64,000 nucleotides of DNA, taken from assembly GCF_022662535.1 (NCBI RefSeq), contig NZ_JAKQYM010000001.1, forward strand, positions 186,001 through 250,000, given 5' to 3'. Position numbers and translations under genes: made by a program. Below, piece after piece: positions 7,779-15,609 of this stretch; position 1 is the first letter of the stretch, and every line of letters begins with the position of its first letter. The notes under the pieces are model-generated. The model saw nothing but the letters and a program-made list of their open reading frames with translations, made no database searches and was not told where the DNA came from. The stretch is from Polaribacter marinus (GTDB taxonomy: Bacteria; Bacteroidota; Bacteroidia; Flavobacteriales; Flavobacteriaceae).

Positions 7779-8699
7779 ATGAAAGATATTAGCTCAAAAA
7801 CAATTTATTTCCTCATCGTAGCAATTGCTCTTTTAGGCTTCATTAATAGTCCAACAGCATTAATTCTCGGTTTTGCTTATGCCATTATTTTCAATAATCC
7901 GTTCAAAGAGTACAGTCACAAAGCCATTCATTATTTTTTAAAAATTTCGGTTGTGGGTTTGGGTTTTGGTATGTTTATAAAAGAAACGTTAGAAACAAGT
8001 AAAGAAGGATTAACCCTCACTATTTATTCTATAATATTAACTGTAACCATAGGCTTATTGTTAACAAGACTTTTTAAAATAGATGTAAAACTAGGACATC
8101 TTATTACCTCTGGAACTGCAATTTGTGGTGGAAGTGCAATTGCTGCCATTTCACCAGTAATTAAAGCAAAAAGTAAAACCATAAGTATTGCTTTAGGAAT
8201 TGTTTTTCTATTAAACTCTATTGCGTTATTTGTATTTCCTGCGGTCGGACATTTTTTACACTTAACACAAGAACAATTTGGCTTATGGTGTGCTATTGCA
8301 ATACACGATACAAGTTCGGTGGTTGGAGCTGCTTTAGGTTACGGCGAAGAAGCATTACGAATTGCAACCACAGTTAAATTATCTAGAACTTTGTGGATTA
8401 TCCCTTTATCTATTTTTTCAATGTTTCTTTTTAAAACAAAAGGAGAAAGAATTAAAATCCCTTATTTTATTTTCTTATTTATGCTAGCAATTATAATAAA
8501 TAGCTACCATATTTTACCTGAGGCTACAACTAATTTTATTGTTCTAATGTCAAAACGATTATTATTACTAACCTTATTTTTAGTTGGTTCTACAATTTCT
8601 ATAAAAGACTTAAAATCTACCGGTACAAAACCTATAATTTTGGCTCTTACACTGTGGGTATGTATTTCAATATTTTCATTAGTCTATATTTTAAACTAA
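7779..8699 (+). CDS. YeiH/UPF0324 family putative sulfate exporter
   Basis: A 306-residue integral membrane protein with about ten hydrophobic helices. The family hallmark GTAICGGSAIAAISPVI lies near residue 115, and a second conserved block IHDTSSVVGAALGYGEEA near residue 180. Members of UPF0324 (YeiH) are annotated as putative sulfate or sulfonate exporters, linked to LysR regulators. The start is placed at the ATG of MKDISSK because a promoter box covers the upstream TTG. The gene converges with an esterase gene and I see no intrinsic terminator in the 52-bp gap. Confidence 0.9.
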   Translation: MKDISSKTIYFLIVAIALLGFINSPTALILGFAYAIIFNNPFKEYSHKAIHYFLKISVVGLGFGMFIKETLETSKEGLTLTIYSIILTVTIGLLLTRLFKIDVKLGHLITSGTAICGGSAIAAISPVIKAKSKTISIALGIVFLLNSIALFVFPAVGHFLHLTQEQFGLWCAIAIHDTSSVVGAALGYGEEALRIATTVKLSRTLWIIPLSIFSMFLFKTKGERIKIPYFIFLFMLAIIINSYHILPEATTNFIVLMSKRLLLLTLFLVGSTISIKDLKSTGTKPIILALTLWVCISIFSLVYILN

Positions 8700-8751
8700 A
8701 TTGTGTTTGGAGATAAGAGGTGCTAAAATTTGCCAAAAAGATAATCTTGTT

Positions 8752-9582
8752 TTATGATTTAAAATAATCATTAAAAAAAAGAAGTTGATATTTTATAGAA
8801 TTTGACCAATATTCCCAGTTATGGGCACCAGGACGTTCAATGAAGTCATGTGGAATATTTCTTTCGATTAATTTTTTATGAAGTCGCTTATTTGCATCGT
8901 AAAAGAAATCATTAATTCCGCAATCAAATATAAGTTTTAGGCTATCTTTTTCTAACAGATAAACCATGTTAATTACTGTATTTTTTTCCCATGATTCTTT
9001 GTGTTCAGAATATTTCCCTAATAGTTTAGGTAGTCCCCAATTACTTGAAAATGCTCTAAGATCCATTCCTCCGCTCATGCTTCCGGCAGCACCCCAAATG
9101 TCTTGATGTTTAAAAGCAAGATAAAAAGCTCCATGTCCGCCCATACTTAAATCGGTAATCGCTCTTCCCGATTTTTGTGCAGAGGTATTGTATTTTTTAT
9201 CTATTGTGTTGATGAGTTCTTTTGAGATATAAGTTTCATAATTGATGTTTTTATCAATAGGACTATCAAAATACCAACTATTATGCCCTCCGTCAGGACA
9301 TACAATTATTATTTGATATTGGTCTGCATATTCTTTAATACTTGGAACTTTTGAGATCCAATCGGTATAGCTGCCAGACGCACCATGAAGTAAATACAGT
9401 ACAGGAAAACTCTTTTTTTGAGTAGAATAATTGTTAGGTAAAATAACAATATTTGAAATAGATTTATTCATGGATTTACTTACAACCTTAATGGTGTCTA
9501 CAGTAGAGGCAAAAATAAAAGCTGAATTAAAAACTAAAAAAAATAGTATCAATTTTAATCTTGTAATCTTGTTTTTGAACAT
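8752..9582 (-). CDS. secreted esterase (esterase D / CE1-like)
   Basis: A 276-residue protein with a signal peptide (residues 1-25). The alpha/beta-hydrolase fold is of the putative esterase family: the oxyanion region YLLHGASGSYTDW near residue 63 and the nucleophile elbow LSMGGHGA near residue 145. A catalytic Asp is likely in IFDCGINDFFYDA near residue 222, and the His is in GAHNWEYW near residue 255. The residue before the elbow is Asp (TDLSMGG) where relatives normally have Gly (TGLSMGG), so the usual GxSxG is DxSxG here. Relatives include carbohydrate acetyl/feruloyl esterases and S-formylglutathione hydrolases. The signal peptide favours an extracytoplasmic carbohydrate-ester substrate. 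It is transcribed alone on the minus strand. Confidence 0.85.
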   Translation of the reverse strand: MFKNKITRLKLILFFLVFNSAFIFASTVDTIKVVSKSMNKSISNIVILPNNYSTQKKSFPVLYLLHGASGSYTDWISKVPSIKEYADQYQIIIVCPDGGHNSWYFDSPIDKNINYETYISKELINTIDKKYNTSAQKSGRAITDLSMGGHGAFYLAFKHQDIWGAAGSMSGGMDLRAFSSNWGLPKLLGKYSEHKESWEKNTVINMVYLLEKDSLKLIFDCGINDFFYDANKRLHKKLIERNIPHDFIERPGAHNWEYWSNSIKYQLLFFNDYFKS

Positions 9583-9715
9583 CTTATAATATATATAGTA
9601 ATGAGGCTAAGGAACTAATTTAGTAATTAAAAAATGAATAATAGATATTGGCTAATTTTTATCAATTAAGCATATTCTTATAAGGTTCATTTTATGCTTT
9701 TTAGTAAACTTAGAT

Positions 9716-10426
9716 TTATTCTATAATTCCTGTAAAAATAAAAACATAATACAATCCAGTTAATATAAAAACCACACCAGCAACGGTTCTCATTATCTTT
9801 TCTATTTGAGTAATTTTATTGTAAACCACACCTATTTTTCCAGCAGTAAAAGCAAGTAAATAAGTAAAAAGAATTACGGGTAAACCTGTTCCAAATGCAA
9901 ATACAATTGGCAAATAAAGTCCGTCTGCAGATGCAATTGTCATTGGTATTAACATGCCAAAAAACAATGCGCCACTATAGGGGCAAAATGCCAAAGAAAA
10001 AACAACACCTATCATAAAAGATCCTAACAGACCTTTGTCTTTAAATTTATCAGATAGTTTTTCTTGAAAATTTAATTTACTTAAAAACTTAAGTTTGATA
10101 ATATTTAGCATAATTAAGCCTATTAGTATCAATAAAGGGCCTAAATATTTTTCTCCGTTCTGATTAAAAAATCGGGCAAGATGAAACTTGCTTGCACCAA
10201 AGTATAATATTAAGCCAATTGCTGTATAACTAAACCCTCTTCCCAAAGAGTATAATAACCCACTCAAAAACACTTTACGTTTGCTAGAAATGTTTTTTGA
10301 AATAAAAGCAGTGGCGGTTATATTGGTAGCTAAAGGACAGGGACTAACCGCTGTCATTAGTCCGAGTATAAAGGCTGATAAAATAGGAATATTATAATTT
10401 TCTAAAAGCGATTGTAAAAAATCCAT
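9716..10426 (-). CDS. ArsG-like membrane permease (CcdA/DsbD-type fold)
   Basis: A 236-residue protein of six hydrophobic helices related to the CcdA/DsbD transmembrane family. Two conserved Cys-Pro sites are visible: SPCPLATNIT near residue 29 and FCPYSGALFF near residue 147. Close relatives are annotated as ArsG-type efflux permeases for trivalent aminoaryl arsenicals, which work with ArsE/ArsF. It is the last gene of a six-gene minus-strand operon led by an ArsR repressor, and directly abuts the ArsF-like gene (0-bp spacing). The true substrate could be another soft-metal or thiol compound, or it could pass reducing equivalents as CcdA does. Confidence 0.75.
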   Translation of the reverse strand: MDFLQSLLENYNIPILSAFILGLMTAVSPCPLATNITATAFISKNISSKRKVFLSGLLYSLGRGFSYTAIGLILYFGASKFHLARFFNQNGEKYLGPLLILIGLIMLNIIKLKFLSKLNFQEKLSDKFKDKGLLGSFMIGVVFSLAFCPYSGALFFGMLIPMTIASADGLYLPIVFAFGTGLPVILFTYLLAFTAGKIGVVYNKITQIEKIMRTVAGVVFILTGLYYVFIFTGIIE

Positions 10427-10876
10427 TTAGAGGGTTTTTAATTCAGCTTCAATTTTAGCCTTTAGTTCTTTAGAAAAAAGATCTTTGTTGTTTCCTTCCA
10501 TAAATGCAAAATCGGTTAGATTTATTTGAGTTTCCTTTCCGTTTTTAATTACATTTAAGATAAGAGATGTACCAGAAGCCTCAAATTTTTCTGCAATTTT
10601 TTCATTTGCTTTTTCATCAACATTAATTACTTGAAATGTAACTTTATCTTCTTTTAATTCCTTTGAAAAATAGGTGTCTAATGTATATTTTGTATTGGCC
10701 TCAATGGCTTTACAAGTCATGCATCTATGTGTTGAATGAAAATCGATAACTTCAATTTTTGAAATAGAATTATCTAAATGTTTAACATTACTTTTATTTT
10801 GCTTACTGCAAGATGTTAATAAAATACCTATTGTTAAGACGGCTAAAAATTGTATTGCTTTTTTCATTGTTTTCAT
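10427..10876 (-). CDS. ArsF-like thioredoxin-fold lipoprotein
   Basis: A 149-residue exported lipoprotein: lipobox LLTSC near residues 19-23, then a thioredoxin-like domain with a CxxC (HRCMTCKA, about residues 51-56). The family is annotated as the ArsF subunit of a nitrophenyl-compound reductase and is typically coupled with an ArsG-like permease, exactly as here. Being anchored outside the inner membrane, it probably exchanges electrons with the membrane Cys pair of the next protein. An alternative start three codons in (MKKAIQF) is equally possible. Function by family and context; substrate not proven. Confidence 0.7.
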   Translation of the reverse strand: MKTMKKAIQFLAVLTIGILLTSCSKQNKSNVKHLDNSISKIEVIDFHSTHRCMTCKAIEANTKYTLDTYFSKELKEDKVTFQVINVDEKANEKIAEKFEASGTSLILNVIKNGKETQINLTDFAFMEGNNKDLFSKELKAKIEAELKTL

Positions 10877-10901
10877 TTTTGATTTTATTTTGATTTATAT
10901 T

Positions 10902-11876
10902 TTACAATAATATGTTGAATAAGTATCCTGAAAAGATAATGCAGAGTGTTACCACGCCAAAAAAGATAGCAATTAACTTTAAAGACATTACTTTTTTTAG
11001 TAAAGTAGCTTCAGGAATAGACAAACCTACTGTTGCCATCATAAAGGCAATGGCAGTACCAAGTGGTACACCTTTAGCAACAAAAACCTGAATAACAGGT
11101 ACAATTCCTGCAGCATTTGCATACATAGGTACTGCAATTAGAACTGCTAATGGAACTGTCCACCATTCATCACCTCCTAAATATTGATTAAAAAAGTTTT
11201 CCGGTACATATCCGTGCATAGCAGCACCAATTGCAATTCCGATGATAACATAGAGTAATACACTCTTTACAATATCCCATGCGCCTCGTGTAATTTCGGG
11301 TAAACGTTGCTTAAATGTTCGATTCTCGTCCTCGTATTCAAGATTTTGTGTTTTATTTTTAAGAATTTTTTTTACCCAATCAGAAAGTAGTGGTTCTAAT
11401 TTAAATTTACCTAGTAACCAACCACCAATGGTACCTAAAAAAACTCCTGAAACAACATAAATTAAAGTAGCTTTTACTCCAAACATACCAAGAAACATTG
11501 CCACAGCAACTTCATTTACTAAAGGAGATGTAATTAAAAAAGAAAAGGTGACTCCAAGAGGAATTCCTCCTTGTACAAAACCAATAAAAAGAGGTACAGA
11601 AGAACAAGAACAAAAAGGTGTAATTGCACCAAAAATAGAAGAAAAAAGGTATTCTAAACCGTACAGTTTTTTTCTATTCAGATAATCTTTTAATCGTTCT
11701 ATAGGGAAATAGGTATTTACAATTCCCATTATAAAAACAATAAAAAATAAGAGAATAAGAATTTTAAGAGTATCAAATACAAAGAAATTTAGAGCTGTTC
11801 CCAAGTGTGTTTCTGCTCCAAATTCAAATACGGAATATATTAACCAATCTGCAAAATGTTGCAACCAATCAAACAT
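10902..11876 (-). CDS. YraQ/ArsP-family permease (DUF318)
   Basis: A 324-residue inner-membrane permease with about eight helices in two halves. The family signature TPFCSCSSVPLF lies near residue 85, with GGIPLGVTFSFLITSPLVNEVA following it. A second-half copy of the pattern, PMYANAAGIVPVIQ with KGVPLGTAIAFMMATVGLS, lies near residue 250. A cytoplasmic loop with charged residues spans about 165-195. ArsP members of this family export trivalent organoarsenicals; others have unknown cargo. The gene overlaps the OsmC gene by 8 bp, so the two are translationally coupled within the ArsR operon. Confidence 0.85.
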   Translation of the reverse strand: MFDWLQHFADWLIYSVFEFGAETHLGTALNFFVFDTLKILILLFFIVFIMGIVNTYFPIERLKDYLNRKKLYGLEYLFSSIFGAITPFCSCSSVPLFIGFVQGGIPLGVTFSFLITSPLVNEVAVAMFLGMFGVKATLIYVVSGVFLGTIGGWLLGKFKLEPLLSDWVKKILKNKTQNLEYEDENRTFKQRLPEITRGAWDIVKSVLLYVIIGIAIGAAMHGYVPENFFNQYLGGDEWWTVPLAVLIAVPMYANAAGIVPVIQVFVAKGVPLGTAIAFMMATVGLSIPEATLLKKVMSLKLIAIFFGVVTLCIIFSGYLFNILL

Positions 11877-12276
11877 CTTTAAGCGTTTTAATTGTTCCTA
11901 AAATACTACAAGCTAACTTTACGGTATTGTAGATTGTACCGTGTTTTTCAATGTTTTTTTTAAGTAAATTGGTATTTAATTTTTCATCATTGCTGTAAAT
12001 GGTTAAATTGTAAATAATACTATCCATTCTTGGTGGCTGTTCAAGACGTGTGGCATTTACGGTAACCGTAGCTTTTGTATAATTAAATTTCATCATACCA
12101 GAAAAACGCTCTACATTTTTTAACATACAAGCTGCAAATGCACCTAAGAATAATTCTGCTGGATTTGGCAAGGATTCAGAAGTTCTTGACGTTGTTCCGA
12201 AAGCAATATTAGATTCTTTGATATGAATTTCTGCGTCTTGATTTGAAATAGAAGAAGCTTTAACTTGGTAATTCAT
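11869..12276 (-). CDS. OsmC-family thiol peroxidase-like protein
   Basis: A 135-residue cytoplasmic OsmC/Ohr fold protein with both redox-type cysteines: one in GAFAACMLKNVE near residue 51 and one in KLACSILG near residue 123. OsmC/Ohr proteins reduce organic hydroperoxides using a reactive Cys pair; smaller YhfA-like members have undefined roles. It lies 10 bp downstream of the small thioredoxin gene and overlaps the permease gene. Placement in a thiol-rich ArsR operon suggests protection against oxidative or electrophile damage linked to the toxic substrate, which is inference. Confidence 0.8.
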   Translation of the reverse strand: MNYQVKASSISNQDAEIHIKESNIAFGTTSRTSESLPNPAELFLGAFAACMLKNVERFSGMMKFNYTKATVTVNATRLEQPPRMDSIIYNLTIYSNDEKLNTNLLKKNIEKHGTIYNTVKLACSILGTIKTLKDV

Positions 12277-12286
12277 AATGTTACAA

Positions 12287-12523
12287 TTAATTTAAAAGAG
12301 CTAAAACTTCATCTTTAGACGGAACTCTACCTTTTATTGTAATCACATTATCTATTACTAGCGCAGGAGTTGTCATGACGTTAAACTTCATGATCTCCAT
12401 AATGTCTTCAACTTTTTCAATGGTGGCATCAATCTTATTTTCAGATACAACATCTTTAATAACTGCTGTCATAGATTGGCATTTTGGACAACCTGTTCCT
12501 AGAATTTTAATGACTTTACTCAT
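12287..12523 (-). CDS. small thioredoxin/glutaredoxin-like protein (TM0996/MTH895 type)
   Basis: A 78-residue thioredoxin-fold protein, start chosen at MSKVIKIL (ATG at 12523). A longer in-frame reading would run into the arsR coding end and through a promoter/operator site at 12542-12557. The active site is GCPKCQSM near residue 12, with the family's cis-Pro segment TTPALVIDN near residue 50. Members of this family are small redox-active disulfide proteins found with permeases and ArsR repressors. By position it could serve the ArsE-like role with the downstream ArsF/ArsG-like pair, but that equivalence is inferred. Confidence 0.8.
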   Translation of the reverse strand: MSKVIKILGTGCPKCQSMTAVIKDVVSENKIDATIEKVEDIMEIMKFNVMTTPALVIDNVITIKGRVPSKDEVLALLN

Positions 12524-12541
12524 AATATTTATTTTTTGTTT

Positions 12542-12557
12542 ATCGCAAATAGACGAT
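12542..12557 (-). promoter_or_regulatory. second ArsR-type operator, upstream of the thioredoxin gene
   Basis: ATCGCAAATAGACGAT, differing at a single base from the site upstream of arsR (12890-12905). It is an imperfect dyad (ATCG...CGAT) lying between the arsR stop and the thioredoxin ATG. A weak -7-like box on the minus strand (TCTATTTG) overlaps it. It could give the rest of the operon its own regulated promoter. Confidence 0.65.
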
Positions 12558-12576
12558 ATGGTTATTAAATAAAAAA

Positions 12577-12882
12577 TCAATCAAAAAATTGTTGGAATAA
12601 TGATTTAGCGATATTCCAATTTTCTTGATGAATACAGTATTTTATTTTGGGCGGTTTTAATTCACCTTGAATAAGACCAGCGTTTTTTAATTCTTTAAGA
12701 TGTTGAGAAATTGTAGATTGTGCTAAAGGAAAAACTTCTACCAAATCACCCGTAAAACAACACGATTGATTTTCAAGATGTTTTAAAATGGCAATACGAG
12801 TAGGATGCCCCAAAGCTTTTGCAAACTTTGCTAAAGCTTCAGTATTTTCTTTGTATTCTATAGGTTCTAAATTTCTTTTCAT
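12577..12882 (-). CDS. ArsR-family metalloid/metal-responsive repressor
   Basis: A 101-residue winged-helix repressor of the ArsR/SmtB type. The fold runs from ALGHPTRIAILKHL (about residue 25) through the recognition helix AQSTISQHLKEL (about residue 55) to the beta-wing near residue 75. Vicinal cysteines in NQSCCFTGDLV (about residues 41-42) occupy the alpha-3 region where As(III)/soft-metal ligands lie in ArsR proteins; a third Cys is in KYCIHQ near residue 85. It heads the six-gene operon, and a 16-bp dyad covers its own promoter, so autorepression is likely. The inducer could be an arsenical, another soft metal or a thiol-reactive compound. Confidence 0.88.
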   Translation of the reverse strand: MKRNLEPIEYKENTEALAKFAKALGHPTRIAILKHLENQSCCFTGDLVEVFPLAQSTISQHLKELKNAGLIQGELKPPKIKYCIHQENWNIAKSLFQQFFD

Positions 12883-12889
12883 ATTTCTT

Positions 12890-12905
12890 ATCGCAAATAT
12901 ACGAT
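12890..12905 (-). promoter_or_regulatory. arsR operator and promoter
   Basis: ATCGCAAATATACGAT on the plus strand, an imperfect palindrome with ATCG/CGAT ends. On the minus strand it contains the exact -7 box TATATTTG (12901 down to 12894). The arsR ATG at 12882 is only 11 bases past the box, so the transcript should be almost leaderless. A repressor bound here would block the promoter. Confidence 0.75.
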
Positions 12906-13029
12906 AGATATTTGAAATGATATGTGATTTTTGTTACATTTAAAATTAAAAAATATGTTGATTTAGATTTTTAATATAGTTTATTATTTTTTCTTTTTAG
13001 AATTTTGAGAAGAGATGACTGTTTTTTAC

Positions 13030-13830
13030 TTAATTATAAATTTCATTAGATTTTCTATATGCTGATGGGCGTTTACCCATAACATTACAAAAGGTATTAC
13101 TAAATGTAGGCAAGCTATTATACCCTACCATATTTGCTATTTCTGAAATATTATAGTCAGAATTCATTAAATACTCTAAAGATTTAAAAATTCGTAATTG
13201 CGTATAATATTTAATAAACGACATTCCTAAATCTTTTTTAAATAATCTGTATAATGACTTATCTGTCATACTAAAATTTGAAGCTAATTTAGGTAGTAAA
13301 TGCTCTCGGTGAATTTGATTTGTTAGGTAGTTGACAATATTTATCAATCTTCCATCTTTTGGATGTGGTAGCTCTAAATGTAAAGATTTTGTAATTGATT
13401 GCTCTAAAAGCGCTTTGAAAGCATAAACAATTGCGTATTTGTTTTTTTGAGACTTAGTGATATCTCCATTCCAATTTTTAATAAATAATAACAACTCTAA
13501 TAATAAGTTGTTAATAGGATAAATTCCTTCTTTTTTATAAAAAGAAGATGAATTTGATGTTATAGGAAAATAGAGGTTTCTCATTATCACTTTTGATGAG
13601 CTAGGGTAAATTGCATGTTTTGTTCCAGATGGAATCCACATATAATGTCTTGCGGGTAAATAGTACATTCTGCTATTGGTTTTTACATGTACTACACCTC
13701 CTTCAGAATATAAAAATTGTCCTTTTTGATGTTTATGAGACTCAACAAATGTTTCTCCTTTTAAATCATGGTAACAGAATATACTCTGAGGATTCTTATC
13801 AACTTCGGTTAAATAATACTTACTTTTCAA
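13030..13830 (-). CDS. AraC-family regulator with cupin N-terminus
   Basis: A 266-residue regulator. Residues about 20-95 form a cupin-like sensor (ESHKHQKGQFLYSEGG; MYYLPARHYMWIPSGTKHAI). Residues about 165-262 form the paired AraC helix-turn-helix, with DKSLYRLFKKDLG and the signature FSNTFCNVMGKRPSAYRK. The only in-frame start near the domain is a TTG at 13830, so the N-terminus may be a few codons off. The gene diverges from the CoA-transferase gene at 14010, and a strong palindrome lies between them, so local control of that gene is a reasonable hypothesis. Confidence 0.88.
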   Translation of the reverse strand: MKSKYYLTEVDKNPQSIFCYHDLKGETFVESHKHQKGQFLYSEGGVVHVKTNSRMYYLPARHYMWIPSGTKHAIYPSSSKVIMRNLYFPITSNSSSFYKKEGIYPINNLLLELLLFIKNWNGDITKSQKNKYAIVYAFKALLEQSITKSLHLELPHPKDGRLINIVNYLTNQIHREHLLPKLASNFSMTDKSLYRLFKKDLGMSFIKYYTQLRIFKSLEYLMNSDYNISEIANMVGYNSLPTFSNTFCNVMGKRPSAYRKSNEIYN

Positions 13831-13874
13831 AATATTTACAAGTTCATTATATTTTGCACTAAATTAATAAAATT

Positions 13875-13899
13875 ATGTCTTTTTTCAATAAAAAGACAT
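13875..13899. promoter_or_regulatory. 25-bp palindrome between divergent AraC and CoA-transferase genes
   Basis: Perfect 10-bp arms ATGTCTTTTT and AAAAAGACAT around a five-base centre (TCAAT). Both flanking genes point away, so a terminator role is unlikely; it looks like an operator. It lies 45 bp upstream of the AraC start and 111 bp upstream of the CoA-transferase start. Confidence 0.55.
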
Positions 13900-14009
13900 T
13901 AAATATCTTACATAAATTGCCGGTACTATTTATCAAAAATATAATTTAAAGAGTTATATTAATTAAAAAGAAAATTTTTTTACCCAAAAATTATAAAATA
14001 TATAATAAT

Positions 14010-15494
14010 ATGAATAGAATTAAATATTCCGCATATTTAGATAAAATTCAAAAACCAGAAAAAGCAGCTTTATTAATTAAAAATCATCATGTTATAGGCG
14101 TTAGTGGTTTTACAAAAGCAGGTGATAGTAAAACAGTATTACCAAAAGTTGCAGAAAGAGCACTTCATGAAGAATTAAAAATTACCGTATTAAGCGGTGC
14201 TTCTTTAGGTTATAATACAGATGCAGATTTAGCAAAAAATGGAGCTTTATATAAAAGAATGCCTTTTCAAGCAGATCCTACTTTAAGAAAGAGTATTAAT
14301 AATCATGAAGTTTTATATGTAGATCAACATTTGGGGCAAACAGCAGACATGCTTCAGCATATTGATACTTTTAAAATTGATGTAGCCATTATTGAAGCTT
14401 TAGCCATTACTAAAGAAGGTTATATTATCCCTACAACGTCTGTGGGTAATTCTCCTGTTTTTGCCGAAAAAGCAGATAAAATTATCATTGAAATTAATAG
14501 AACTTTTCCAGAAAGCCTTATTGGAATTCATGATGTTAAATTTTTGAAAAAACAACCTTATAGAGAGGTTATCTCTATTTTACAATCTGATACAAGAATA
14601 GGAGAACCTTATATTAAAATTGATCCCCAAAAAGTTGCAGCTATTGTCTTTACAGAAGTTCCGGATTGTCCTGCAGTTATTTCTGCTCCTGATGAGAAAA
14701 CGACGGCAATATCAAATCATATCCTACAATTTTTAGAAAAAGAGGTTGAAGAAGGACGTTTAACAGAATCGCTTTTACCTTTGCAAGCAGGAATAGGTAA
14801 AACAGCTAACGCTATTTTATCGGGTTTTACTAATAGTAAATTTAAAGATCTTACTATGTATTCTGAAGTACTTCAAGATAGTACTTTTGAGTTGTTTGAT
14901 TCTGGAAAATTATTATTTGCTTCTGCTTCTTCTATAACTATAACAGAAGAGTGTTCTAAGAGGGTGTTTGATAATTTTAAGAAATATAAAGATAAATTGA
15001 TTCTAAGACCTCAAAATATTAGTAATTCTGCAGAAGTTATCAGCCGTTTAGGTGTTATTGGAATTAATACAGCTATTGAATTTGATATTTATGGTAATGT
15101 AAACTCTACACATATAGGAGGTACTAAGATGATGAATGGAATTGGTGGTTCTGGTGATTTTGCTAGAAATGGTTATCTGAGTATTTTTGCATGCCCTTCT
15201 ATGTCAAAACAAGGTTGTATTTCTCATATTGTACCAATGGTTTCTCATACAGATCATACCGAGCATGATGTAGATATTTTGGTTACAGACCAAGGTTTGG
15301 CAGATATAAGAGGGTTGGCACCAGTAGAAAGGGCTAAGCTTATTATACAAAATTGTGTGCACCCAGATTATAAAGAGCAATTATTAGAATATTTTGAAGA
15401 AGCATACAAGTTAGGAGGTCATACACCACACATTCTTGAAAAAACTTTTAGTTGGCACTCACATCTTAAAACTTATGGAACTATGAGAAAGTAA
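14010..15494 (+). CDS. acetyl-CoA hydrolase/succinyl-CoA:acetate CoA-transferase family protein
   Basis: A 494-residue member of CoA-transferase family I (Cat1/AarC/Ach1 type). The N-terminal half carries the first CoA-transferase fold, with GVSGFTKAGDSKTVLP near residue 31. The C-terminal half has the glycine-rich LQAGIGKTANAIL near residue 257, then the catalytic glutamate Glu286 in MYSEVLQD, and GGSGDFARNGYLS near residue 380. Such enzymes transfer CoA between succinyl-CoA or acyl-CoA and acetate, or hydrolyse acetyl-CoA. The length is normal for the family. It stands alone, divergent from the AraC regulator. Confidence 0.88.
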   Translation: MNRIKYSAYLDKIQKPEKAALLIKNHHVIGVSGFTKAGDSKTVLPKVAERALHEELKITVLSGASLGYNTDADLAKNGALYKRMPFQADPTLRKSINNHEVLYVDQHLGQTADMLQHIDTFKIDVAIIEALAITKEGYIIPTTSVGNSPVFAEKADKIIIEINRTFPESLIGIHDVKFLKKQPYREVISILQSDTRIGEPYIKIDPQKVAAIVFTEVPDCPAVISAPDEKTTAISNHILQFLEKEVEEGRLTESLLPLQAGIGKTANAILSGFTNSKFKDLTMYSEVLQDSTFELFDSGKLLFASASSITITEECSKRVFDNFKKYKDKLILRPQNISNSAEVISRLGVIGINTAIEFDIYGNVNSTHIGGTKMMNGIGGSGDFARNGYLSIFACPSMSKQGCISHIVPMVSHTDHTEHDVDILVTDQGLADIRGLAPVERAKLIIQNCVHPDYKEQLLEYFEEAYKLGGHTPHILEKTFSWHSHLKTYGTMRK

Positions 15495-15609
15495 GACTTT
15501 ATTAATAATTAGGCTTAGAATAAAATGAAAACATACTAATCAATGGTTTGAATTTTAATTTGATATTAAAGAAAACTTGCTTTTGAGTTCTTTTTGTACA
15601 TTTACTTTC

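Noticed and set aside
12375..12572. Plus-strand frame antisense to the small thioredoxin gene
   Set aside because: The minus-strand thioredoxin with CPKC is clearly the real gene; the antisense frame has no family features.
13611..13862. Plus-strand frame antisense to the AraC gene
   Set aside because: Opposite strand of a well-supported AraC regulator; no independent support.
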